A stretch of 42,407 nt of DNA, taken from contig SFEJ01000017.1 of NCBI GenBank assembly GCA_004558035.1, positions 1 to 42,407 of the forward strand. The letters are read 5' to 3'. Shown here piece by piece: positions 24,973-32,992 of the stretch (position 1 is the first letter of the stretch; every line of letters starts with the position of its first letter). The notes below the pieces were generated by a model. That model was not told where the DNA came from, ran no database searches, and worked only from the letters and a program-made list of their open reading frames with translations. The position numbers and the translations under genes are program-made. Source of the DNA: Opitutia bacterium. GTDB lineage: Bacteria; Verrucomicrobiota; Verrucomicrobiae; Opitutales; UBA953.

Positions 24973-26070
24973 ATGTTCTACATTTACGAGCATGAAAACT
25001 GGCCGAATCTCACGTGGGACGCCGCCGCGCTCGCGCCGCTGCTTTCCCGCGTCGCGTTCGCGCAGGGGCGTCTGCTCGGGAGCATGTCGCGGCTCGGGCT
25101 GACGGAGCGCCGCGAGGCGTCCGCGCTCGCGCTCGCGCGGGAGACGTCGGAATCGTCCGAAATCGAGGGCGTCGCGCTGAGCATGGCGCAGATCCGTTCG
25201 TCCGTCGGCAAGCGGCTCGCGCTGCGCGTTCCCGCGCCGAAGACGGCGGACGCGCGCGCGGCGGGCGCGGCGGAAGTCGTGCTCGACGCCACGCAGAATT
25301 TTTCCGCGCCGCTCACGAAGACGCGGCTCTGCGGATGGCACGCGGCGCTGTTTCCCGGAGGGTTCAGCGGCGTCGAAAAAATCCGCGTCGGCGCGTACCG
25401 CGACGACCGTTTCGGGAGAATGCAGGTCGTTTCGACGCTCGGCGGGCGCGAGACCGTGCACTTCGAGGCGCCGCCCGCCGAGCGCGTTCCCGCCGAGATG
25501 AAGCGGCTGCTCGCCCGCGTCGCCGCGCCGGGCAGAGCCGGAGTCGCCGACGCCGCGCTCGCGCATCTGCATTTTCTGACCGTTCACCCGTTCGAGGACG
25601 GGAACGGGCGCCTCGCCCGCGCGCTCACGGAGCTGATGCTCGCGCGCGCGGAAAATTCCGCCCTGCGTTTTTACAGCATGTCCGCCGCGATCCTGAAAAA
25701 CAAGCGGCGCTATTACGACGTGCTCGAACGGACGCAATGCGGCGCCTCGCTCGACGTTTCGCCGTGGGTGGAGTGGTTCGCGGGAACGCTTCTGGAAGCG
25801 GTCGCCGCGTCCGAAACGACGCTGCGGAGCGTGCTCGCGAAGGCGGAATTCTGGCGGAAAAACGACGCGCGCGTCGTCGATCCCGCGCAGCGGAAAATCC
25901 TCAATCGGCTTTTCGACGGCTTCGAGGGCAATCTCACGTCGTCGAAGTGGGCGAAAATCTGCAAATGCTCGCAGGACACGGCGACGCGCGCCATCCGCGA
26001 TCTGCTCGAAAAGAAGATTCTGCGCCAGGTCGGCGCGGGGCGTTCCACGCGCTACGAACTGCGCGACTGA
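24973..26070 (+). CDS. Fic-domain protein (AMPylase type) with DUF4172 and winged-helix domains
   Basis: Fic enzymes transfer AMP or another nucleotide part to hydroxyl side chains of target proteins. Residues 1-80 match DUF4172 (YIYEHENWPNLTW, then LLGSMSRLGL). The inhibitory motif SSEIEG (S-x3-E-G) near residues 60-65 marks a class II, self-inhibited Fic protein. The catalytic HPFEDGNGR is at about residues 205-213. The last 60 residues form a winged helix (SSKWAKICKCSQDTATRAIRDLL and a wing GAGRSTRYEL). All catalytic residues are intact. It is divergent from the ATP-grasp/HAD gene, with a palindromic operator in the gap, so autoregulation is likely. Confidence 0.93.
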   Translation: MFYIYEHENWPNLTWDAAALAPLLSRVAFAQGRLLGSMSRLGLTERREASALALARETSESSEIEGVALSMAQIRSSVGKRLALRVPAPKTADARAAGAAEVVLDATQNFSAPLTKTRLCGWHAALFPGGFSGVEKIRVGAYRDDRFGRMQVVSTLGGRETVHFEAPPAERVPAEMKRLLARVAAPGRAGVADAALAHLHFLTVHPFEDGNGRLARALTELMLARAENSALRFYSMSAAILKNKRRYYDVLERTQCGASLDVSPWVEWFAGTLLEAVAASETTLRSVLAKAEFWRKNDARVVDPAQRKILNRLFDGFEGNLTSSKWAKICKCSQDTATRAIRDLLEKKILRQVGAGRSTRYELRD

Positions 26071-26171
26071 CGCTCCGCAGGCGGACGCTCCCGCGGATTT
26101 TCGCGGAAGGGAAAGGAGGGCGAGCGTCCCGCCGACCCGGAGAAGCGGGCGTCCGGAGATTCTTTTTCGTA

Positions 26172-26200
26172 TTGCCATTGTAAGGCGAACGTCAGACAAT
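26172..26200 (+). promoter_or_regulatory. Promoter of the toxin-antitoxin operon
   Basis: TTGCCA (26172-26177), 17-nt spacer, GACAAT (26195-26200). ATTGT and ACAAT at the edges form a short inverted repeat, a possible antitoxin operator. An AGGAG Shine-Dalgarno precedes the ATG at 26230. Confidence 0.6.
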
Positions 26201-26229
26201 CCAGGAAAATTCATCACAGGAGAAAAATC

Positions 26230-26514
26230 ATGGCAAAGACAGCTACGTTGAGCATCCGCATCGAACCGAAGGCGAAACTCCAGGCGGAGAAGATTTTCGC
26301 CAAGCTCGGCATCACGCTGAGCGAAGCGGTCAACATGTTCATTCACCAGAGCGTCATCGAACGCGCCCTGCCCTTTCAGCCGCGCGCCGAACGCCCCAAA
26401 ATCCCCAACGCCGAAACCGTCGCCGCGATGCGGGAAGTGAACGCGCACATCGTCAACGAAGATCCCGCCCCGTACGGAAACTCGGCGGAAATGTTCAAAG
26501 ATCTTGGAATCTGA
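26230..26514 (+). CDS. dinJ: RelB/DinJ-family antitoxin
   Basis: A 94-residue protein: the N-terminal RHH strand-helix-helix (TATLSIRIEPKAKLQAEKIF and LGITLSEAVNMFIHQSV) is the DinJ signature. The C-terminal half (about residues 55-94) is the toxin-wrapping region. A clear AGGAG Shine-Dalgarno supports the start. The toxin gene begins 3 nt after the stop. The antitoxin is expected to repress its own promoter. Confidence 0.92.
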   Translation: MAKTATLSIRIEPKAKLQAEKIFAKLGITLSEAVNMFIHQSVIERALPFQPRAERPKIPNAETVAAMREVNAHIVNEDPAPYGNSAEMFKDLGI

Positions 26515-26517
26515 GCG

Positions 26518-26790
26518 ATGCTCAAACCGTTCCCGTCCAACCGATTTCGGCGCGACGTCAAAATCGCCGCCAAGCGCGGACTCGACGTCGAGATTCTGAA
26601 AAAAGTCGTAGGACTTCTCGAAAACGAAATCCCGCTTCCGGAGAAATTTCGCGACCACGCTCTGACCGGCGACTGGGCGGGTTTTCGGGAGTGCCATCTC
26701 CGTCCGGACTGGCTGCTGATTTACCGAGTGGAACAGGAGCGTGCGATACTCCACCTCGCCCGCACGGGAACGCACAGCGACCTGTTCTGA
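26518..26790 (+). CDS. yafQ: YafQ-family mRNA interferase toxin
   Basis: A 90-residue RelE-fold endoribonuclease that cuts mRNA on the ribosome. The family hallmarks are present: DHALTGDWAGFRECHLRPDW, LLIYRV and the C-terminal ARTGTHSDLF, including the catalytic His residues. The length is standard and the gene is intact. It forms a pair with the DinJ-like antitoxin 3 nt upstream, and its end converges on the NeuD-like gene. Confidence 0.94.
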   Translation: MLKPFPSNRFRRDVKIAAKRGLDVEILKKVVGLLENEIPLPEKFRDHALTGDWAGFRECHLRPDWLLIYRVEQERAILHLARTGTHSDLF

Positions 26791-26862
26791 GGCGGGAACG
26801 CTTCCGAAAAAGCCTCCGCCGGCTTGTCCGCCGAAAACGATTTCCTCAAAAAAATTTCCTGC

Positions 26863-26882
26863 AGGCGGCAGAAATGCCGCTT
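26863..26882. repeat. Hairpin of the CA-loop-TG family
   Basis: On the plus strand AGGCGGCA, loop GAAA, TGCCGCTT (one G:T pair). Read on the minus strand it is AAGCGGCA-TTTC-TGCCGCCT, the same form as the hairpins at 40142, 40254 and 40785. It sits in the convergent gap after yafQ and may serve as terminator. Confidence 0.6.
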
Positions 26883-26896
26883 CTTCAAAAATCAGC

Positions 26897-27535
26897 TCAT
26901 TTGCGGAAATCGCCGCTAAACCGGGGGGGGGGGGGTATAAGCTTCAGTATCTTGCAGCGGTTGCCGCAGGCGAACGCGTCGTCGGGCAGATTTTTCGCGA
27001 CGACCGAGCCCGCGCCCACGAGGCAATTTCCGCCGACGGAAACACCCTGAATCACGACCGTTCCCGCGCCGATCCACGTTCCCGCGCCCACGGAAACGCC
27101 GCCGCAGAGCGTCGCGTGCGGCGAAACGTGCGCGAAGTCCGCGACCGCGCAGTCGTGGTCGATGCTCGCGCCCGTGTTCACGATGCAGTGCTCGCCGATG
27201 CGCGTTCCCGAGTTGACGATCGCGCCGGGCATGACGACCGTTCCCGCGCCGATTTCCGCGTCGGGCGAAATCACCGCGCTCGGGTGAACCGCCGTCGCGA
27301 AACGCACGTTCCCGCGCGCGCGGAGAAACGCGGCCACGCGTCGGCGCGCCTCGTTTTTCCCGATGCTCACGATCGCCGTTCCCGCGGGAGCGTCCGCTCC
27401 GCGCACGACGGGCAGCCCGCAGAACTCGCGCAGCTCCGCGGAATCGTCGCACACGCAGTCGACGGCGACGTTCCGCGCGCGCAGAATGTCGAGAATCACC
27501 TTGGCGTGTCCGCCTGCTCCGTAGAGGAAAAACAT
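26897..27535 (-). CDS. NeuD/PglD-like sugar O/N-acyltransferase with poly-C near its end
   Basis: A 212-residue protein. The N-terminus is a nucleotide-sugar-binding Rossmann-type fold (FLYGAGGHAKVILDILRA), followed by left-handed beta-helix hexapeptide repeats (IGAGTVVMPGAIVNSG, IGEHCIVNTG, VGAGTWIGAGTVV). The catalytic His is probably in SIDHDC. PglD acetylates UDP-4-amino sugars; NeuD acetylates sialic acid. After the usual closing segment CGNRCKILKLI, thirteen Cs encode PPPP and a 7-residue tail. One more C would end the protein at once; one fewer would read far into downstream antisense sequence. It follows the PglE-like gene by 20 nt, supporting a bacillosamine-type pathway. Confidence 0.9.
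   Translation of the reverse strand: MFFLYGAGGHAKVILDILRARNVAVDCVCDDSAELREFCGLPVVRGADAPAGTAIVSIGKNEARRRVAAFLRARGNVRFATAVHPSAVISPDAEIGAGTVVMPGAIVNSGTRIGEHCIVNTGASIDHDCAVADFAHVSPHATLCGGVSVGAGTWIGAGTVVIQGVSVGGNCLVGAGSVVAKNLPDDAFACGNRCKILKLIPPPPRFSGDFRK
26923..26935. repeat. Homopolymeric G13/C13 tract near the end of the NeuD-like gene
   Basis: Thirteen Gs on the plus strand, followed by TATAAG. The coding-strand context TATA-poly-C equals that of the tract in the glycosyltransferase gene. It is long enough to be highly unstable. Confidence 0.9.
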
Positions 27536-27555
27536 CTTGGCGCGCGGCTCCGCGG

Positions 27556-28692
27556 TTATTTTTTCGCCGCCTTGATCGTTTCGACGACGCGGGCGACGTC
27601 GTCGTCGGAGAGCGACGAGCCCGAAGGCAGGCAGAGCCCGCGGGCGAAGATTTTTTCGGAGACTCCGTTCCCGTAGAACGGATTTTTCGCGTAAACGGGC
27701 TGGAGGTGCATCGGCTTCCACAGCAGGCGCGACTCGATGTCCGCCTCCGCGAGCGCGAGCCGGAGCGCGTCGCAGTCCATGCCGAACTTTTCGGGATCGA
27801 CGAGCACGCAGCTCAGCCAGAAATTCGACGCGAAGTCCGCGCCCGGGGCTTCCTTGACCGTGATGCCCGGCGTTTCCGCGAGCAGCCGCGCGTAGAGCGC
27901 GTGAATCTCGCGCCGCCGCGCGACGTGCGCCGGGAGCACTTCCATCTGCCCGCGGCCGATGCCCGCGCAGATGTTGCTCATGCGGTAGTTGTAGCCGATC
28001 TTTTCGTGATGGTAATACGGGCGGTTCTCGCGCGCCTGCGTCGCGTAAAACTTCGTGCGCGCCGCCTCCTCCGCCGTGCGGCAGACGAGCGCGCCGCCGC
28101 CGGAAGTCGTGATGATCTTGTTGCCGTTGAAGGAAAGCGAAGCGAACTCGCCGAACGTTCCGCATCTGCGGCCGCGATATTCCGAGCCGAGCGCCTCGGC
28201 GGCGTCCTCGAGCACGGGAACGCCGTATTTTTCGGCGACGACGCAGATTTCGTCCATCTTCGCGGGCATGCCGTAAAGATGCACGGGAATGATCGCCTTC
28301 GGGAAACGCCCCGTCTTTTCGCGGCGGTCGAGCAACGCCTTTTCCAGCAGCGCGGGATCCATGTTCCAGGTGTCCGGCTCGGAATCGACGAACACGGGAA
28401 CGCCGCCGCAGTACACGACGGGATTCGCGCTCGCCGCGAACGTGAAGCTCTGGCAGACGACCTCGTCGCCCGCGCCGACGCCGAGCTGAATCAGCCCGAG
28501 GTGAATCGCCGCCGTTCCCGCGCTGAGCGCGACGACGTGCCGCTCCCCGCCGAGATACGCCGCGAGCGCGCCCTCGAACGCGTCCACGTTCGGTCCGAGC
28601 GGCACGACCCAATTCGTCGCGAAGGCTTCGGCGATGAAGTCTTGTTCGCGCCCGCCCATGTGGGCGAGAGAAAGCCAGATTTTCTTGCTCAT
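27556..28692 (-). CDS. DegT/DnrJ/EryC1-family aminotransferase (PglE-like)
   Basis: PLP-dependent sugar aminotransferase of about 378 residues. Visible motifs: LSAGTAAIHLGLIQLGV, CQSFTFAASANPV, VPVLEDAAEALGSEYRG and the PLP-lysine segment SFNGNKIITTSGGGALV, which is very close to PglE, the UDP-4-keto sugar transaminase of bacillosamine synthesis. The C-terminus LPSGSSLSDDDVARVVE is also typical. The start MSKKIWLSLAHMGG at 28692 matches the family; 28737 is an upstream in-frame ATG. It is followed closely by the NeuD/PglD-like gene. The matching 4,6-dehydratase (PglF) is not in the window. Confidence 0.93.
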   Translation of the reverse strand: MSKKIWLSLAHMGGREQDFIAEAFATNWVVPLGPNVDAFEGALAAYLGGERHVVALSAGTAAIHLGLIQLGVGAGDEVVCQSFTFAASANPVVYCGGVPVFVDSEPDTWNMDPALLEKALLDRREKTGRFPKAIIPVHLYGMPAKMDEICVVAEKYGVPVLEDAAEALGSEYRGRRCGTFGEFASLSFNGNKIITTSGGGALVCRTAEEAARTKFYATQARENRPYYHHEKIGYNYRMSNICAGIGRGQMEVLPAHVARRREIHALYARLLAETPGITVKEAPGADFASNFWLSCVLVDPEKFGMDCDALRLALAEADIESRLLWKPMHLQPVYAKNPFYGNGVSEKIFARGLCLPSGSSLSDDDVARVVETIKAAKK

Positions 28693-28761
28693 TGCTTTTG
28701 TTGTGCAAAGGAAATCACAGATTTCGTTTTTTTTCAAATCTTTGATTGCGTCCGCGCGTAC

Positions 28762-28794
28762 AAAAAAACGCGCTCCCGCGGGGCGGGGGCGCGT
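28762..28794 (-). terminator. Rho-independent terminator after the OPT transporter gene
   Basis: On the minus strand ACGCGC...GCGCGT with inner C-rich/G-rich pairing, followed directly by seven Ts. It separates the OPT gene from the aminotransferase gene downstream. Confidence 0.88.
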
Positions 28795-28819
28795 TTCGGG
28801 AAACGGGGGCGGAGGCGCC

Positions 28820-30961
28820 TCAGCCGACGGTCAGGATCGCCGTCGCCGCCATCGCCGCGAGCGCGCAGGCGATCGATTCGCCGCCGACGAGACCCGACGC
28901 CAGCGCGACCGAGTATTCCTCTTCCGTCTTCTTGTGGAACTTGTTCCAGAGCCAGACGAAGATCGCGCCGATCGCGAACGACGCCGCGTTGTTGAACGCC
29001 GCCGGGAGCGTCAGCACGATGCCCATGCCGATCGCGGAGGGCATGTACGCGCGCGCCTTCGGGAACAGGCGTTCGCAGACCGGAATCGCGACGCCGACGA
29101 GCCCGCCGATCGCCATCGCCCAGTAAACCGTCGTCGGGAGCGAAATCAGCGGATCGTTCAGAAATTCCGCGACGGCCTTCCACATGCGCGCGGGCGGCGC
29201 CGGGTATTTTTCGAGCGCGTCCACGTCGGGCACGAGCAGGCGCCACACGGGAACGACGATCGCCGTGCCGATGCAGATCGCGAGCAGCTGCGTGAAGAAC
29301 TGGATGCGCGGCTTCAGCCCGAGCAGATTGCCGAGCTTCATGTCGGACATGAGGTCGCCGGAGGCGCCGCCCGCCGCCGCCGTGACGCCGCCGGTGATGA
29401 GGTTCGTGCTCACGTTCCCGCGCGCGCCGGGCACGACGGAATAGATGAGCTGGGAAATTTTGCCCATCGCGCCGATCGGATTCGTGTCCGCCTCGCCGCA
29501 GGAGCGCGCGCAGATGAGGCCGAACGCGCCCGCGAGGAAGATCGCGAGAACGCCCAGATACCACGCCGCGTTGAACGCGAAGTGCAGCGTGCAGATCAGC
29601 CCGATCGCCGCGGGAACGATGCCGATGACGAACCACTTCATCGGGATTTCGACGTCGGCGTTGACGTCGTCGGCCTCGGATGTCACCGCCGCGCCCTTTT
29701 TCGGGAAGATGCCGGAGAACGCGCGCCCGATCGTGCGCCACTGGAACGCGAGCGCGGTGAAGCTGGCCATGACCATGATCGACGTGCCGCACCACAGCGA
29801 CCAGTAAACGACGCGGAAGCCGGCGAAGTTGCCCTGATCGTCCACGGAAACTTCGATGTTGCGGAAAATGTCCGAGCCGACGTGCAGAATGTCCTGCGAA
29901 ATGAGCCACGGCGCGAGGAACCAGTCGAGCGCGATCGCCGTAAAGAACATCGTCAGCGAAACGCGCAGACCGCAGAGCATGCCCGCGCCGATGAGCAGCA
30001 CGGAGGGATCGACGGAAATGCCCGGCAGCGTGCCGTCGGCGCTCTCGGGAACGACGGTCGCGATTTTTCCGCCGACGGCGGGAACGCCCGCCTGCTCGAG
30101 CTCGGGCGTGATCGTCTTGTCGGAAACGACCGTCGCGCCCTGAAGCCCCCAGATCTTAAGCGGGTTGAGAAAATCCGGCAGTCCGATCGCGTCGGGAACG
30201 ACGGCGAGCGCCGAACAGAATTCGGCGAGCTTCGCCTTGCCCGTTTCCGCGAACGCGTTGGCGAGCGTCGGCAGCTGCTTCACGAGCCCGAGCACCGCCG
30301 CGAAGCCGAGCGCCGTGAGCAGCGTCGCGACCTTGTTGCGCGTGACCTTGCTCCCGCTCGTCGCGTAGAGCGACTTCAGCGTTTCCGCCGAGGCGATGGA
30401 GCTCGGGAAGCGCAGGCGCTCCTGATTGATCAGCGCCTTCTTCAGCGGAATCGCGATGCACGTGCCGAGAATCGCGCCGAAGAAAATCGTCGGCACCATC
30501 TTGTACCACGGCGCGGGAACGCCCTGCAGCAGCATCAGCGCGCCGAAGGCGGAGACGACCGTGTGCGTCGTCGTCATGCCGATGACGGAGGCGACCGACG
30601 ACGTCGCCGCGTTCTCGAGCACGCCCATCTGCTTGATGCGGCCGCCCGAAAGCGAGCGCATCGCGTTGAACACGACGAAGGAAAGAATGACCGCGACGAG
30701 CGCGATGCCGAAGCCCCAGCCGATCTTCAGCGAGGTGTACATGCTCGACGCGCAGGCGAGCACGCCGATGCAGCCGCCGAAAATCGCGCCGCGCACGGTG
30801 AGCTGCGGTTCCTTGTCCGCGCGGTAAATGTATTTGCGCCAATAGGCTTCGCGCTGTTCGGGCGGGATTCTGTCCAAGGCGAAAACGGAGGTGTCGATTT
30901 CCGCTTCGGGAACGTTCGTCTCCTCCGGCGCCGCTGAGGTGTTCGTCTGGTCTTGAGTCAT
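28820..30961 (-). CDS. OPT-family oligopeptide transporter
   Basis: Integral membrane protein of about 713 residues with some 14-16 hydrophobic segments, the size of bacterial OPT proteins. Members import small peptides or metal-chelate complexes by proton symport. Typical stretches are the N-terminal LTVRGAIFGGCIGVLACASSMYTSLKIG region, the SGGRIKQMGVLENAATSSVASV segment, and the late ASGDLMSDMKLGNLLGLKPR. The start was placed at MTQDQTNTSAAPEE (30961), since the upstream part of the open frame is Arg-rich and runs into the opposite promoter region. A soluble acidic N-terminus of about 50 residues precedes the first helix. The substrate is unknown. Confidence 0.93.
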   Translation of the reverse strand: MTQDQTNTSAAPEETNVPEAEIDTSVFALDRIPPEQREAYWRKYIYRADKEPQLTVRGAIFGGCIGVLACASSMYTSLKIGWGFGIALVAVILSFVVFNAMRSLSGGRIKQMGVLENAATSSVASVIGMTTTHTVVSAFGALMLLQGVPAPWYKMVPTIFFGAILGTCIAIPLKKALINQERLRFPSSIASAETLKSLYATSGSKVTRNKVATLLTALGFAAVLGLVKQLPTLANAFAETGKAKLAEFCSALAVVPDAIGLPDFLNPLKIWGLQGATVVSDKTITPELEQAGVPAVGGKIATVVPESADGTLPGISVDPSVLLIGAGMLCGLRVSLTMFFTAIALDWFLAPWLISQDILHVGSDIFRNIEVSVDDQGNFAGFRVVYWSLWCGTSIMVMASFTALAFQWRTIGRAFSGIFPKKGAAVTSEADDVNADVEIPMKWFVIGIVPAAIGLICTLHFAFNAAWYLGVLAIFLAGAFGLICARSCGEADTNPIGAMGKISQLIYSVVPGARGNVSTNLITGGVTAAAGGASGDLMSDMKLGNLLGLKPRIQFFTQLLAICIGTAIVVPVWRLLVPDVDALEKYPAPPARMWKAVAEFLNDPLISLPTTVYWAMAIGGLVGVAIPVCERLFPKARAYMPSAIGMGIVLTLPAAFNNAASFAIGAIFVWLWNKFHKKTEEEYSVALASGLVGGESIACALAAMAATAILTVG

Positions 30962-31107
30962 AAGTTGTTCATTCTGACACTTTGCGCCCCCTCTGGCAAG
31001 CGCGCGGAGCGGACTCAAGGCGGCGCGCCGCGATGCCGCGCTTCGCGCGGGCGTTCCGCGCTTGATTCGCGGGGAAGGCGCGCGTATGCTCTCGCGCATT
31101 TCGTGCA

Positions 31108-32973
31108 ATGCCGCTCATCAGCAAAAAATCCGTCGAAGAGATCCGTTCCCGCGCCGACATCGTCGCGCTGATAGGCGACTACACGAACCTCACGCGCGCG
31201 GGCTCGAAATGGAAGGGGCTGAGCCCGTTCACGACGGAAAAGACGCCCTCGTTCTTCGTCGATCCCGACCGCGGGTTCTACTACTGCTTCAGCACGGGGC
31301 AAGGCGGCGACGTCTTCAAGTTCATGATGACGCGCGAGAGCCTGACGTTCCCGGAGGCGGTGGAGCGCGTCGCGCAGCGCTTCGGCATCCCCGTCGAATA
31401 CGAGACGCGCGGGAACGCCGAGCGCTCGATGCGCGGCGAGCTCTTCGACCTTCACGAATCCGCGGCGGCGTTCTTCCGCGAAAAATTCCGCGCGCCCGAA
31501 GCCGCGAAAGTCCGCGAATACTGGACGCGCGACCGCGGCTTCGACGCGACGACGGCGGACGAGTTCGGCATCGGTTTTCTGCCGGAAAACGGCTCGCGCG
31601 AGCTCGTCGGCATGCTGCTGAAGCGGCGTTTTTCGGAGCGCGCGATCGCGGCGTCGGGCATGTTCGGCGGGAGCGACAAGAGCTTCGACCCGCGTTCCCG
31701 CCGCGTGCAGTTCGAGGCGCGGCTGATTATCCCGATCCGCGACGTGCAGGGGCGCGTCATCGCGTTCACGGCGCGGAAGATTCCCGGCGTCACGCCCGAA
31801 AACAAATGGGAGGAAGCGAAGTACAAGAATTCCTCGGAATCGGAAATCTTCAAAAAAGGCGCGACGCTCTTCAACATCGACAAGGCGAAGGAAGTCTTCA
31901 CCGACCGCGCGAGGAAGGACGCGGGCGCGGACCCGCGCGCGACGCCGTTCGTGCTCGTCGAAGGGCAGCTCGACGCGATCCGCTGCTGGGAAAACGGCAT
32001 CCGCACCGTCGTCGCCGGCCAGGGCACGGGCATCACCGCGCAGCAGATGCAGCTGCTCGCGCGCTACGGGAACGAGCTCGACTGCCTGCTCGACGCGGAC
32101 GCCGCCGGACAGAAGGCGGCGGAGCGCCTCGCGCCGCTCGCGTTCGAGGCGGGGCTGGACCTGCATTTTCTCAGCGTTCCCGGCGGCAAGGATCCGGACG
32201 AATTTCTGGCGAAGCGCGGCGCGGAGGGCGTCCGCGAAATCTTCGCCTGCAAACGCACGGCGATCGACTTCATCGCGGAGAGACATTTCGGCGGGAACGC
32301 GCCGCTTTCTCCCGTGCAGAAGCAGGAGGCCCTGCAAGCGATCTACTCGATTCTTGCGGCGGCGGGTTCGCTCGTCTTCCGCTCGGAATGCCTGCGGGCG
32401 CTGGCGCCGCGCGCCGGGCTGCAGCGCGTGGAGCTGGAGCGGGACTTCCAGGCGTTTCTGCGGCGGCGCGACCGCGCGCGTCTCGAGCGCGAGGGCGTTC
32501 CCGCGGGAGCGCCTCCGCGCGGGGCTGCGGCGCCGAATGCGCCCTTGACTACCTTGGACGAGGATGTTTTGATTTTTGTTTTGCAATATGATGCGTTTCT
32601 TCCCCAGCTCGCGAACGACGTTCCTCCCGAATGGATCGAATCGGACACGCTCGCCGGGCGCATTCTCAACCGGCTCATCGCGGAATTTTCCGAAGGCGGC
32701 TGGAACGGCGTCGGAGAGCCGCCGCCGCATCTGCTCGAGACCGACGAAGAACGCTCCTACGTCGCGAAAATCACGATGCGCACCCGCGTCTCGGAACACC
32801 CCGAGGAGACCGCGCGCGAATGCGTGGCGCGGCTCTGCGAACGCTACTGCGCGCGCGAACAGCGCAAGATCGACGCGGAAATCGCCGCCCTCCCGGCTTC
32901 GGATCCCCGCCTCGCGGAGCTGTTCCGCCGCGGCATGGAGTTGCGCAAAACGCTGAAACTTTATAAAAAGTAA
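31108..32973 (+). CDS. dnaG: DNA primase DnaG with degenerate zinc-ribbon
   Basis: Synthesises RNA primers at the replication fork; 621 residues. The N-terminal CHC2 domain reads KGLSPFTTEKTPSFFV and YYCFSTGQGGDVF: of the four zinc ligands (Cys, His, Cys, Cys) only Cys60 remains; the others are Ser39, Thr42 and Thr63. The catalytic core has the RNAP-basic motif region and the TOPRIM motifs VLVEGQLDAIR and CLLDADAAG. The C-terminal domain, about residues 460-621, is divergent, as usual for the DnaB-binding part. It is followed after 19 nt by rpoD, the conserved dnaG-rpoD order; rpsU is missing. Confidence 0.96.
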   Translation: MPLISKKSVEEIRSRADIVALIGDYTNLTRAGSKWKGLSPFTTEKTPSFFVDPDRGFYYCFSTGQGGDVFKFMMTRESLTFPEAVERVAQRFGIPVEYETRGNAERSMRGELFDLHESAAAFFREKFRAPEAAKVREYWTRDRGFDATTADEFGIGFLPENGSRELVGMLLKRRFSERAIAASGMFGGSDKSFDPRSRRVQFEARLIIPIRDVQGRVIAFTARKIPGVTPENKWEEAKYKNSSESEIFKKGATLFNIDKAKEVFTDRARKDAGADPRATPFVLVEGQLDAIRCWENGIRTVVAGQGTGITAQQMQLLARYGNELDCLLDADAAGQKAAERLAPLAFEAGLDLHFLSVPGGKDPDEFLAKRGAEGVREIFACKRTAIDFIAERHFGGNAPLSPVQKQEALQAIYSILAAAGSLVFRSECLRALAPRAGLQRVELERDFQAFLRRRDRARLEREGVPAGAPPRGAAAPNAPLTTLDEDVLIFVLQYDAFLPQLANDVPPEWIESDTLAGRILNRLIAEFSEGGWNGVGEPPPHLLETDEERSYVAKITMRTRVSEHPEETARECVARLCERYCAREQRKIDAEIAALPASDPRLAELFRRGMELRKTLKLYKK

Positions 32974-32992
32974 TCCATCGAACAAAAGATTT

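Noticed and set aside
24862..26775. 637-codon minus-strand frame opposite fic and the TA pair
   Set aside because: No family motif and full overlap with three well-supported plus-strand genes.
26897..28708. 603-codon frame joining the acyltransferase to sequence upstream
   Set aside because: Only the part from 27535 matches the NeuD family; the rest is out of frame inside the aminotransferase gene.
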